Below, piece after piece: positions 1 to 11,500 of a stretch of 64,000 nt of DNA. Location: positions 1,612,001 through 1,676,000 of the forward strand of contig CM062387.1 in NCBI GenBank assembly GCA_031310005.1. Reading direction: 5' to 3'. Position 1 is the stretch's first letter; every line of letters begins with the position of its first letter. The DNA comes from Dactylellina haptotyla. Lineage: Eukaryota; Ascomycota; Orbiliomycetes; Orbiliales; Orbiliaceae. Below the pieces are notes generated by a model. The model did no database searches and was not told the DNA's origin. It worked only from the letters and a program-made list of their open reading frames with translations. Both the position numbers and the translations under genes were made by a program.

Positions 1-1312
1 GGGAATAGAGGACTCGTCAGGGGACTCTGGCCAAGCGCACTGCTGGTAAAAGTAGTCGACGTAGGTGTGGTCAGAGGGGACGAAGCGGCGTACTCGGTCG
101 AGGCACTCTGTTGGTAGATCAGAGGCCGGCGTTGTTGCTTGCCGACTTCTGAAGGAATAAACAGGGACTGTGGGCGCATACGACGTCTGCCGACATCCGA
201 TTGGGTCTCCTGTGATGTCTGGCTCTGGGTATCCGGTGGGTACTCGACGGCCATGGCATCTGGCGGCGGGTGCGCTGGCGATTGCGGTGGCGGTGGCATC
301 GACCCGGTTGTCGATGACCTGGCCCGGCCGCCTTGTTTGGCACGTTCGGTCTTGTTTCGAGGGTATCGCGCGCCAGTAGCCGCAAGCGAATCGGGAGGAA
401 TGTATTCATCGGCATGGACGGTCGTGGAATGCTGCCTAAGGTTATCCATTCGCGAGAACGCCCTACCGCAATGGCAATGGAACGGTCGCTCGCCAGTGTG
501 TTTCCTGAGATAATTTGTTAATTTTGATTCGGCAAATCAAGTAGCATTATTCCAGGCAAGACTTACCGAACGTGACGGAGGAGATGCTCGCTACGGGTGA
601 AACTCAAGTTGCAGCCCTCGAACCCCTCGCAAAAGAACTTTTGTTGCTTCTTCTTCTTGCCCTTTGTCGCTCCAGTTGTCGCCGACGAGGAACCGGTTGC
701 GGGTGGCGCCGGCGTGGTCGCAGAATTGGCAGCGGATCCGCCTGGCGTGCTATTATCGCTTCCCCCAGCGGGCGAGTCGTCATTATCAGCCAATTTGAGC
801 GCAGCGGTCGCTGTGCTGATCGAAAGCTTCTTCTTGTGGCCACGAGCGGCGGCCGCGACACGTGCAGCGGCTACCGACGAACCATCCGGCGGCGCCGAGT
901 TGCCCTGCGTGGCCTGCCCATCTCCTTGTCCTCCGGACCTTGGGAAACTAAAACTACCCAGTCCCGCCTGTTGCGGTACCTGCTGTGGCCGAAACTGCGA
1001 ATTTGGCGGAGTGCCGAACTGGACGTGCGGCGTGTTGAAAGGGAAAGCCGGCGGCGTCGGTCTCGAGCCCCGCAGACCCTGTTGCTGTTGCTGTGGGGCC
1101 TCCGGGCGCGGATGGGAAGTCGGCTGGCCAAAGGTGAAGGGCTTCTGCTGTTGAGGCTGCTGCTGCATCGAAAAGGGAGATTGGGATTGAGGCAGTTGTT
1201 GCGGCTTTGGAGCGGATTGTGAGGGCATCGAGGAAGCCTGCATGGGCTGGGGATACGATTGAGCGGCGTATGCAGACGACATTTTGTTCACGGCCTGGAA
1301 CCCGTCGGCCAT
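1..1312 (-). CDS. C2H2 zinc-finger transcription factor, Usv1/Rgm1/Rsv2-like (3' end beyond window)
   Basis: Two exons are visible, 567-1312 and 1-504, joined by a 62-nt GTAAGT...CAG intron that splits the codon HVR|KH inside the finger pair. The N-terminal half is Gln/Pro/Ser-rich and disordered, typical of an activation region, and a GKKKK basic stretch lies just before the fingers. Finger 1 has CEGFEGC...HLLRHVRKH (C-x5-C, as in yeast Usv1/Rgm1 and fission yeast Rsv proteins). Finger 2 has the short C-x-C form, [16 protein letters not shown]. Downstream is Pro/Ser/Thr-rich sequence running off the window. Usv1-type factors regulate stress, carbon-source and starvation genes in yeasts; the target set here is unknown. 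The start at 1312 has ATGG context; a second Met 10 codons later is an alternative. The DNA-binding call is firm, the subfamily inferred. Confidence 0.85.
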
Positions 1313-1779
1313 TTCCAGTCCAAGTGCGAGCCGGTGCGGTCTCTGTCCCCTCTGTCAGAAGTCGGTGGTGATGGTGACGGTGGTTATTTAAATAAGTGTG
1401 CGGATGAAGATGATCGCCTGTGGTGGAGAAACGAGACGGGACGAACGTGCGTAATATGTCAGTTACTTTGCTTCGCCTTCATTCGCGGAATCGAAATCTG
1501 CAGACGAACGAACGGGTACAAGGCCGGGACGGACAGGGCAGGACGGTACAGGGCAAGGGAGGACGGACGAGGTGAGCGATAAAAAAGGAAAAAAGGGCGG
1601 CCCCGAAACGAACAAAAAGCCTCAAATGCTAAATATCTCCAGTGCCAGAAAATAAACTATTCGAGGCCTCTGAGGGTGATCCTCGAGGGTGTATGTGCTC
1701 CAGAGGGAGGAAAGGTTCAGGTGGCAGAGGGAGAAGGTGCGAGATGGAGGCAGATAATGTTGGGTTCAGGAACCGAACG

Positions 1780-1800
1780 AATGAATGAATGAATGAATTG
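1780..1800. repeat. TGAA/ATGA tetranucleotide microsatellite
   Basis: About five tandem tetranucleotide units lie in the non-coding region upstream of the C2H2 gene. This is a simple repeat with no coding meaning. Confidence 0.8.
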
Positions 1801-2687
1801 GGGGCTGGAGAGAGGAGGGAGAAGGAAGTCTCACATGGACGGACTGGACACACTCCACCCCACCTGTACCGAACGAGGAGATGTACGGACGGTAGGTATG
1901 TGCGTCTGGATGGGATACCGATTCTTCCAGCCCAGGCAGGCAGAAGACGAGCAGGAATATCAGACAGTAGGGAACCAGCGTCGCCGGATCGGTCTGCTGG
2001 CGGGAGAGAGAACGGCCTCGATATCTTGCTTTCTGGATCAAAGTCACTCCTCCGCCCTTCTGAATGCAAAAATGTTGGACGGGCAAGGAACAGATAACGT
2101 GCGCCCTCTTCTTTCTTCTTCCCCCTGGCTTAGGCGAACGAGAGCAAAAAAGTATAAACGACGAAGGCGGAGAGGAAACAAAACGGAAAGAGAACGAAAA
2201 AGGTTTAAAAGGGAAGGGGACGAGGCACAAGAATAAAAAGGAATCAGCAGGAGCGTACAAGCCAGGAGAAACGCTGGAAAAAGGAAACTAAGGCAACCGT
2301 TGGTAAGGTAATAAAAGCCACAGCAGAATCCGTCGTCAAACTGTCGAGGGAAGGTAGCAGAGCTGGTCCCGCCGATGGAAAGCGGAGGAGGCACAGCGGA
2401 TGGTTGAGGTTTGTGGCCCAGAGAACATTATCCCTCACATGAAGGACCGGACAAGGCTGTTGCTTTTCCCATGGATAATACTTCAAGCGGGTAGTGGTAG
2501 CAGCAGTATATGCAGGTGAATATATATATAATAGAAAAACACAATAAAGTAAAACACCAAACTGTCAGATAGGACTCACCGTCGGTTTGCAAGGTCTAGA
2601 TCCCCCAGCCTGGCACGATAATTCGTAGGACAAGTTGCATGTGAGGGGTGGTGGTGGTGGACAGCGGTGAAGGGCAGGTTGGGCGGG

Positions 2688-2851
2688 AACTCCTCGTCAG
2701 ATAGATCGTTTTGTACGTATTCCTTCCTTCCTTCGTCAAAAAGCGAAAAGCAGGATCGAAAAAGTAAAACACCTCTCCAGAGGAGGTGGACAACCGAGAA
2801 ACCAAGAAACACGCCCCTCTTCTCTTTGAACTCCTCGTCAGATCGTTTGTA
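2688..2851. repeat. Short direct repeat pair (2688-2715 and 2829-2851)
   Basis: The motif AACTCCTCGTCAGAT is followed by CGTTTgta in both copies; the first copy carries an extra AGAT. They are about 140 bp apart in the C2H2 upstream region. Possibly a duplicated regulatory site or a small local duplication. Confidence 0.6.
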
Positions 2852-5800
2852 GCGTGTGAGGTTCTTCCGGCACGGAAGTGTTTCACAACAGTTCGTCGAG
2901 TGCAATTGTTGAAAAAATAAAATAAAAGAAAACGAGAAGGCGAAGGGTGAAAAAAAATTAGTAGTAAGTTGTATTGAGATGTCCTATTATAGCAGGATCG
3001 GATCCAAGTTCCCTTGGGCTATTTGTTCCTGGCTGCTGAAAATAGCAGTGTTGGTGATAAGGCAGGTACAGACAGTACAGCAGCAGCAGGTACAGCGAAT
3101 CAGCTCGGGTGCCAGCCAATGCAAGTCCGTCAGTCGCTCGGGGTCCAGACAGCAGAGGTCGAAAACGGTCTAAACCTCAAAAAAAGAATGTGTCGGTTCA
3201 ACCTAAGGATTGCGACTAGGCCAGAACCAAAGCCACCAGGAAAAAGGTGACAGCTGAGGCAAAAACAAAAACAGAAAAAAACCCGCAACAGTTGCTCCTA
3301 GAAAAACGTAGTGTGAGCTCGCTCTGGCAAGCTTGTCAAAAAGCTAGCTTGGACAGATTCCTAACCGTCGTCAGTTAGAAGTGACAAGGGGCGGCGATAG
3401 CACTTCTTTTCTCTATCTCCAAGGGCTGCCGTTGTTGCAAGGTGGTTGCCGCTTAGATGACCACTGCGCCTTATGCGGTCGTCGTCAAGTTAACAAGTCG
3501 ACAAAGGGTTTAACGTGGACAGAAAGGTGGATGTCGGAGAGAATCTGCTCGATCCTAGGACATAATTATTGCTAATAAGTATTGCCCATTCGTCAGCGTT
3601 ATAGACACATGTACCTGCTTTTGTCTTGCTCTCGCATTTCTTTTGCCTGCCTTGCCCTAAGCACGCAAAATCCGGTTTATGCTGTCCGAAATGTCCAGCG
3701 TAATAGAACGAACCGAACATAAGGTACTTTTTAATGTCAGGTACCCGCATATCTCTTTGGGAGAGGTACCTACAGATGCAGCTAGCGGAACGCGCCCGCA
3801 CAAGTCCCTCGAGCCCAGAGGCCCCAAATTTGAAATCAAACACAGGTACCCGGAGGCTAATCGTCCCTGAAGTGAACAACACCACTCGATGTCCGGTAAA
3901 TCTCAGTGCGGTGATCAATTGCGTCTAGCGAATTTCACGGAAAAAGGTCCCTGTTTTTTGCTTTCTTACTTAGATGCTCGGTGGAACCAGCCCGCCTAAA
4001 ACACCTTGTATTTTTCCCATATAACGGCATGCCGGCCGTTCTGTTCTGAACAGGAAGCTGGCACAGTTTATCCTTTCCAGTTCTCCTGTGTACTACTCGA
4101 TATGTGCTAGTTGGTCTTCTTCGCCCTCCTGCAACATATGGGCCCCGACTGTTGAGCACTTGACAACACGGGCGACCAAGGAAAACCCCCCAAACACTTG
4201 TGGAGCTGCAGTCGCAGGGCGGCAAGCTCAAGAAGGGCAATATCGTCACATTCCAGATTACTATGCAGTAGCCCGCGGGCCTCGTTGTTTTTTTTCCTTT
4301 CTCGAAGGTTTCAGAAATCCTTCAGAGCTGGAATTTAAGTGCAGCAGCAGTGTGCATTGACATATAAACATCCGTGCTGTCAAGCGCAATATTTCCTCGT
4401 GAGCGCCATGTTCCAGAGGAATACGGACGTTTTGACCTCTCCAAGACAAGAGGTTCACCGGTCCAGGAAGCAAACTCCAAAAGGTACCGTCGACAAACCC
4501 GCGAATCAGTTGCGACCATTGTCGTTCAGGACGCATCGTCGTTTAAATATAGCAACGGTTCCCGTGGAATCACCTTTGGACGAAAACTGGATATTCCTTC
4601 TGAAATGCAGCTTTTCTGCACGGTGAAGCAAGAGAAGGGTTTCCAAGCTCTTTTCTAGGCCGGCGCGCGACGCCTTTGGTTGCCTTCGCTGCAATCATGT
4701 CGAGCAGCAGACACTTCTGTTTTAAGCCAGATCACTCGGTGAGCATTCTTTTCGATTACCTCCCAATGCATGGCATGGCTAACCCTGGTAAACTGGCTCT
4801 AAAGAATGGCTTCATGGCTTCTCCGAGATCCCCCCTTCATGCAAGGTGATTGACTCCGCATATTTCGTTCCCATCGTTAGTCCGGTCCTATCTGGGTTCC
4901 AATAAGGGACCACCGTGCACATGCATCAATTAAAATCGCCCGATGTGTTGTTCTCGAAGCCTGGTGTGCATCTGGAATGCAGCCTACAGACCTCGTGTTC
5001 CACCAACGATAGGGCGACAAATGTCGCTGCTGCTGCATCGTCCAAGGGTCCAGTTCGATATAAAACATTTCCCCCCTTCCCCCACGAGAAGAAACTCCGA
5101 AGACGTCAATCAATAATAAGCGTTCAACATCCAGCATCCTGCAACCGTCTCTCGTATTCGAAGGCCCCGTCAGCAATTGTTCAAAGCAGACATGCGGAAT
5201 ATCAATATTTTCCCGAGGTGAAAAGGTACCTTTTTCCGTGCAGTAGGGATCAACTTTCATCGAGCGAACCTTGTCTTGCAGTTCTGGTGATAACTTGCCG
5301 TTGTTTTGAATCCTTGTCAATAAAAGAAAAAAGGGATCTCAGGCAAGGGACGGCACAATAGTCGCAGGGTCCTTCCCAGCGTATATGGAAAAAAGACGTT
5401 TTCTTCTGCGGCATCCGGAAGGACAGGGGTACCCGTGGCAACCCGGCAAAGCTGTGGCTTTACCTCCCATCCCACAGGCAAAAAAGGGACGGCTTGCTCG
5501 TCCTTTCCAACCTGCTCGCCTGGGCAGCTGGAGAACCGGTGTGGGGAAGCCCGAAGGTGAAGAGCGGCTTAGCTTGGTGAGATCCGTCGAAAAAAATAAA
5601 AAATTTCTGTGTGTTCCTCGAACTCACGGAGGATAGGCGTCGCTCCCTGCAGGCTCCTAGCTGCAAGTTCCTGGACTGGAGTAGTGTTAGTCTGCAACTT
5701 GCCTTTTAAATTTTTCGCGGCTAATCGCATGAAGAGAAAGCGTGATTGATTGTGGAATAGGCTGATGTCTGCGAAAGCTGCGAAGCTCGTCACGTCGTTA

Positions 5801-6394
5801 CACAGCAGCTGCCCATTTCGATGTCTCGCGACCACAACACGAAAATCGACGACCCAACCCAACCACAGCCTTCAACCGGCACCGTGCGCCACACGTGCGC
5901 ACCGCCGGCAAATGTATATTCAGGCAGACGAGGTTAATATATATTGTCCTACTTCCTCTTACGAAATTCCGCATCTCCGTATCTACAAAGTAACTTTTGT
6001 CAAGAAGAATATACGCGGGAACATCCTCTTGGCAGGAAATATCTTAGCCAAATCGGGAATCAACACAAAGCCTTAAGCTAAATCGAATTAAATCCCTCGG
6101 AGCCTCTGCTCGATATTGTTCGTAAATTCTTATGTTCAACCGGAGAAATACGCTAAAAGTACAATGTAATTATATAATCTGTGGCGTGAATATTGAATTA
6201 GTGAATAGCCATCGGAATCTTCCTTCTCCTGATAACCACCGCGCCGATTACTACACACATGCTACTTACTCGACCTAGGCACACCTCAGGCACAACATCT
6301 CACGCCTAGATCCTACCAGAAATCCCCATCCACCCAATCACATACCGATTAGCTTATATCCCGCTTCGAAATGTAATTAATCAACAGCAAAAAA

Positions 6395-6501
6395 GGCCTC
6401 GTGGTGTACTTGGTTCGCATATCCCATCGTTAGCATAAATATAAACATATTCGTTCTAAACTCTTTGAGGGAAGATACAGGTTCAAATCCTGTCAGGGCC
6501 C
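6395..6501 (+). tRNA. tRNA-like gene 1, intron-containing, imperfect acceptor stem (possible pseudogene)
   Basis: A 5' GGCCTCG arm, an A-box-like GTGGTGTACTTGG and a clear T arm ACAGG-TTCAAAT-CCTGT (B box GGTTCAAATCC) end in CAGGGCC, which pairs with the 5' arm with about one mismatch. A TCCC/GGGA anticodon stem encloses about 40 nt of AT-rich sequence, so an intron after the anticodon is needed. The loop reading by position (33 = C, 34-36 = GTT) is irregular. TTTT follows about 5 nt downstream, as in a Pol III terminator. Identity is uncertain and it may be decayed. Confidence 0.5.
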
Positions 6502-7021
6502 ATTCTTTTGCAGGTTGAGAAGGCTTGAAGCAATCTTATTTTTTTGAATAATTTTGATCCATTTGGGAACTGATAGCGTCTCACTTCGCAAACTTAGAGT
6601 CCTGAGTATCCGATAGCCTTTGGTCATTTCCTTGATCCTGTAATTTGTGCGGTGTTGTTTCATTTCATGATACAGTATGATTCTACTACATCGTATTAAA
6701 ATTTACAGTTGAGTACAGTATCTGATCATGAACCCGGAGTTCTCTCCCTTTTGAATTATAATATCGAACCTAACTGTTACTCAATCACTACATATAATAT
6801 TTTCAACTTTTGTACAGTGTGGTTCTTCTCAACCCGTATATTATTGATTTATAATATAAAACAAGCGTAATGAACTTGGGTTCCCTCTAGACAACATAGA
6901 TAGATACTTCGTAATTTTTTCCTTTTGAAGCTCTACGGAATAAACTCGATACTTCGGTTTTCTCATCCACCCCCGTCCGTATAATCACAGAGCAGGATCT
7001 GACCGCCTCTCAGGCATATCT

Positions 7022-7045
7022 CAGGCACGACGCCAGGCACGACGC
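7022..7045. repeat. Tandem 12-mer, two copies
   Basis: CAGGCACGACGC is repeated twice head to tail, 5' of tRNA-like gene 2. A related CTCAGGCACAACATCTCACGC stretch lies at the matching place 5' of tRNA-like gene 1 (about 6288), supporting duplication of the whole unit. Confidence 0.75.
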
Positions 7046-7130
7046 CTCACCAACGTTTGAGGGATCACAATTATTCACCACAATCAGTATATATCCCGCT
7101 CTCCACCAGCAGATTAAGACTTGAAAAATA

Positions 7131-7232
7131 GGCCTCGTAGTGTAATTGGCATAGCACAACTCATAGCTTCCATACCTGGTGGGTGCACTTAGGATTAAAG
7201 AGTAGATACAGGTTCAAGTCCTGTCGAGGCCC
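7131..7232 (+). tRNA. tRNA-like gene 2, intron-containing, perfect acceptor stem
   Basis: GGCCTCG pairs perfectly over 7 bp with the 3' CGAGGCC. The D arm GTGT...GCAC and the T arm ACAGG-TTCAAGT-CCTGT are intact. A 4-bp anticodon stem (ACTC/GAGT) encloses an oversized loop that implies an intron of about 30 nt. By position the anticodon would read GCT but base 33 is A rather than the near-universal T, so the identity is unsafe. The D-arm sequence resembles Gln/Glu tRNAs. CATTTTG follows as a Pol III terminator. It sits about 42 nt downstream of a TATATCCCGCT motif also found before tRNA-like gene 1. Confidence 0.55.
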
Positions 7233-7513
7233 GTCATTTTGAAAAGTCTTTGAGAACTTTAGGATTTTTTTGTCCATATACTTGGCCTTTTATTTTATTT
7301 ACATGGTCACAGAGCCTCGGGCCTCGGGCTATATGAGTCTCCTCATAGTAGTAGTAGTTGTATATACTATACCTAGACTGTGCTGGTAAAGCATATACTG
7401 GCGGTCCCTAGGACCATACAGGACCATAAATGTTTAAAACAGAACGGCTATGCTATACAGGAACCCTTTTATAGCGAGGTTGTGGCTATCTAGACATCGA
7501 AGTCTAAAACACA

Positions 7514-7586
7514 AGCCGCGTGGTGTAATGGCATCACACTCCTGTTGAAATGGAGAGATTTATAGGTTCAAATCCTATCGTGGCTC
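7514..7586 (+). tRNA. tRNA-like gene 3, 73 nt, no intron, anticodon position reads TGA
   Basis: AGCCGCG pairs with CGTGGCT (7 bp, one G-T). The D arm is GTGT...TCAC, the anticodon arm CTCCT-GTTGAAA-TGGAG (last pair T-T), the T arm ATAGG-TTCAAAT-CCTAT. Length is canonical and a TTTTTTTT terminator follows. T33 is present and 34-36 read TGA (Ser, UCA codons), yet the short variable region is not the long arm of a serine tRNA and the GTGTAATGGC D arm looks Gln/Glu-like. It is either an odd isoacceptor or a drifted pseudogene. The AT-rich T stem also resembles organellar tRNAs. Confidence 0.55.
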
Positions 7587-8526
7587 GTATCATTCTTTTT
7601 TTTTAGCTGTTCTGTCTACTCTTATTTAGTTACGGGCAGTACTTACGATTCCGCAGGTGGCACAGCACTCGTATCCATATCCATGAGTCACTCGTGATGG
7701 AATTGGAGAGCAATAATTAGATTTACCCTTGGAGTGTTGACCTTGTTCATGTTAATCTATTAGAGGAGAATAAGAGGATTAATGTGCAATATAGAAGTTT
7801 TGGCAATCGGCATGGAAAGGCAGAAAATAATTATTCACTCCATGATTCCCATTCGTGCAATACTAAAGCTAACCAAGGTGTGTTGTTTTATGTTGTAAAT
7901 TTAAAGAGCATAGGAGCATGATAATACTTAAACTTTCGTTAACAGGCAGACCTAAAGCTGATTAATATCAGCTTTCAATAAAGGTTGCTCTATCGTGATG
8001 AGAGGTAGTGCCACTGATGATCTCAATTAACCAATGCCCACTTCCATATTGCGTTTCTTCTCAAGGCGCGTGTACGATCGTGTTAACATCAGCCTTATTT
8101 GGAGTGCGCCAAGAAACGAGACCTGGTACTCACGAAAAGATCACGAATTTGAACTATGAACTTCCAATTTCCTATCGGTTTATATGTATTGGAGTACCTC
8201 CAAATTTGAAACAGAATCATCCTATCTCTTAGCTCGAATTATTCCAAACTGCGCAGACGTAAGGACTTTGCGCTCTGCGTCTTTCAATTTTGTATACTCC
8301 TATTGAGTACCTTTCGAAGCTCTGGCATCCCAACAACATCTGCAGAAAACCATTTGTACCCGAGGATTCGGGAACCCCGCTTCAGCCCTACGATCTCGAT
8401 CCAAATCCAAAAAAAACCTGAAATAGATGCTCTTTTTTCGCCCTGCAATTAGTATTCAAGGTTAAAGTGAATAAAATAAGGTATAAAAAACACATATTAC
8501 TTACCAAATGACTGTCACCCGCAAGG
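7587..8526. other. Intergenic; presumed promoter of the NLR-like gene
   Basis: AT-rich sequence with no convincing frame. An oligo-A run and TATAAAA-like sequence near 8480 lie about 45 nt before the start codon at 8527. I see no further tRNA or repeat. Confidence 0.5.
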
Positions 8527-11500
8527 ATGGCACCAGAAACACTCACCCACGCCGTCTACACCGTCGGCTGGGTCTGCAGCCTCTCTAAGGAACAAACAGC
8601 AGCAACAGCAATGCTTGACCATATCCACCCGGATCTACTTATCCCTACAACTGATAGCAATATCTACACCCTTGGCTCCATTGGCGCGCATAATGTTGTA
8701 ATCGCTTGCCTTCCTAAGGGTATCACAGGAAGCATCTCAGCTGCCACAGTGGCCGTTCAAATGCTGTCTACCTTTCCAAATATAAAATTTGGTCTACTGG
8801 TGGGTATTGGCTCCGGGATTCCAAAGGGAAAGGTCCGCCTCGGGGACGTGGTCGTTAGCACGCCTACAAAAGATTTCCCGGCAGTAGTCCAGTGGGATAT
8901 GGGTACTACTGAGACTGGTGGCTTCAAAAGAACGGGAATGCTACGCAACCCGCCGAAATTACTGCTTACTGCAATATCAAAGATTGAGACTGAATATGAG
9001 CGGATTGGACCCGGGGTACCGGAATACCTAGATGAGTTAGGAAAGAAGTTCCCAAAGTTAAAAGCGAAGTATCTGAGGTCGGAATGGCTTGAGGATATTT
9101 TATTCAAGTCGACTTACACCCATATTGCACAACCCCCAACAAACAGTGCTGATGAAGGAGACGAAGACGAAGACGAAGACATGGATGAAGACGAAGATAA
9201 GGACCGAGAAGATATCTGCAAATACTGCGACAGGAGCAAACTTGTAAAACGAAAACCTAGGGATATGCAAGTCCACTACGGCCTTATCGCCTCAGGTGAC
9301 CAAGATATCAAAGACGCCAGTCTCCGAGATAAACTAAACAAAAGCCTGGGAGGAAAGATTCTGTGTATAGACATGGAAGCCGCGGGTCTTCTGGACGACT
9401 TTCCGTGTATCGTAATTAAAGGCATTTGTGACTACGCAGATTCGCACAGCAATGAAACCTGGCAGGAGCACGCGGCCGCCGTGGCCGCAGCATTCGCCAA
9501 GGATCTTCTGAGGTTTATTATGCCCGTTGCTGTTGAAAGCGAACGTCCGGCCAAGGAATTGCTGAAACGTAAGATCCTCTTCAACAAATATCATCTCAAT
9601 ATTCTGACCATCCTTGTAGTCGGCGAAGCTATATCTAGAATCGAAGCCAATGTTGAAAGAGCAGTTTCACAATTCACGAAGGAGGAAGACCTCAAAATCC
9701 TCAACTGGCTGGCACCAGTAGACTATGGATCCCAACATGCAGACTACATCAGAAGGAGTCAGCCAGGAACCGGCCAGTGGCTCCTCCAATCCCCTGAATT
9801 CAAGACATGGATCGAAGCCACCACTAAGAACAAAGTCTTATTCTGTCCTGGAATACCTGGTGCTGGGAAGACAATCATAACGTCAATTGTAATCGATCAC
9901 CTTCAAGAGATATTCCGTAACAGCGACGTCGGAATCGCTTACATATACTTTAATTTCAAAAAGAAAGACGGACAGAACGTCAGAGACTTATTTGCAAGTC
10001 TTCTAAGACAGTTCATCAAGAACAAGCCGATGCCCCAAGCTATTAGGGAGTTGTACAAACACCATTCTCAGAAAAATTCATCGGCCTCATTTGAGGAAAT
10101 ATACAACATTCTTCTGGCAGTTACCGCCAGATATTCCCGAATATTCCTGCTCGTTGATGCGATTGACGAATGTCAGGTTTCTGATGGCACTCGGATACAA
10201 TTTCTATCGGAACTATCCATGTTTCGTGCCAAGATCGGTGCGAATTATTTTGCAACCTCGAGGTTTATTCCTGAGATCGAAAGCTATTTCGACGGGGAGG
10301 CGAGGATTGAAGTTCGTGCTACAGATGAGGACGTAAAGAGATATCTGGAAGTCAATTTACCGCGAACAGAAGGCATTGTGAGACGAGATATAGACCTTCA
10401 GAAAGAGGTCGCTAAAAAGATAGTTGAATCTGTCGATGGAATGTGAGTCCTGCGATCCGAATGCATCCCCTCCTTTGAGACACCTTTCTAACGAGGGAAA
10501 AGGTTCCTTCTCGCTCAGCTCCGGCTCAGCGCCCTAACCAATATGATTTCTATCAAAGAGGTCCGCCAGGTCCTCGAGCGACAGTCGGAAAACTCTGAAA
10601 CAAGCGTCTACGACATCGCATACGAGGACGCCATGAGCCGCATCAGAGGCCAACTCGGCTCATCTTCGAAGCATGCGATGAGACTTCTCTCTTGGATAGC
10701 AGGTGTAACCCGCCAGCTGACACCAACAGAAGTGCAGTACGCTCTTGCTGTAGAAGTCGGCGAGTCAAAATTTGACGGATCTAACATTCCAGACCTGGAA
10801 TGTATGGTGTCTCTGTGTGGCGGTTTAGTAACTATCGATGAAGAGAGCGACACGATTCGGCTGGTGCATCATACTACCCAAGAATACTTTGAACGGACGT
10901 GGACCAATTGGTTCCCAAATGCGCAGACGGATATTGCAAATATATGTTATACGTATCTCTCGTATACGTATCTATTACCAAAGCCTGAACCCCAAAGATG
11001 GGGAGATGACCCAGGCGGACCGCCCTTATACTTTGAGAGTCCGGAGAGTGAAGTATTCCAGTTTACACTGCGACATCCCTTGTATGACTACGCTGCACGC
11101 AACTGGGCGTTTCACTTTCACAAAGCAAATCTTGAGGGTAACGTTTCGGCCCTGGATTTTATTCATCGCCCGGAGGTGGCAGCGACTTGTAGTTACGACC
11201 TGGCGGTATCTGGACATCGACGTCTTCTCTGCGACAGGCCATACTGGGCTCCTCATGAGAAAACGCAGCAGTTGCATGTTGCTGCCTATTTTGGACTACT
11301 AACAGCGGCGAAGAGTCTGCTTTGCGTGGAGGAGGTTGACTTCGATGAGACCACCGCAGATGGACATACACCACTAATGCTAGCTGCGGAGAATGGCCAC
11401 CACGAGATTGTCAAGCTGCTGGTGGATGAAGGCGCTTGCTTGGAAACACAAGATATGGATAAATGCACAGCGGTGTGGTGGGCCGCGGCGCGAGGGCACG

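Larger units (their letters stand above)
1313..6394. other. Long non-coding stretch upstream of the C2H2 gene
   Basis: About 5 kb with only short overlapping frames on both strands that look like no known protein and lack coherent codon use. It is purine- or pyrimidine-rich in places, with a TGAA microsatellite near 1780-1800, a repeated 23-28 bp motif near 2688 and 2829, and CAG-rich stretches near 3075. On the minus strand a GGTGAGT splice-donor-like site lies at about 2571-2577. The simplest reading is a long promoter plus 5' untranslated region of the C2H2 gene, possibly with a leader intron. A non-coding RNA cannot be excluded. Confidence 0.5.

Noticed and set aside
572-1222. Plus-strand frame of 216 codons over the C2H2 gene
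   Set aside because: Mirror of the Gln/Ala-rich coding strand; Arg/Leu-rich and without protein-like features.
3490-5361. Frames of 140-150 codons on both strands in the C2H2 upstream region
   Set aside because: They overlap each other, resemble no family and lack gene-like codon use.
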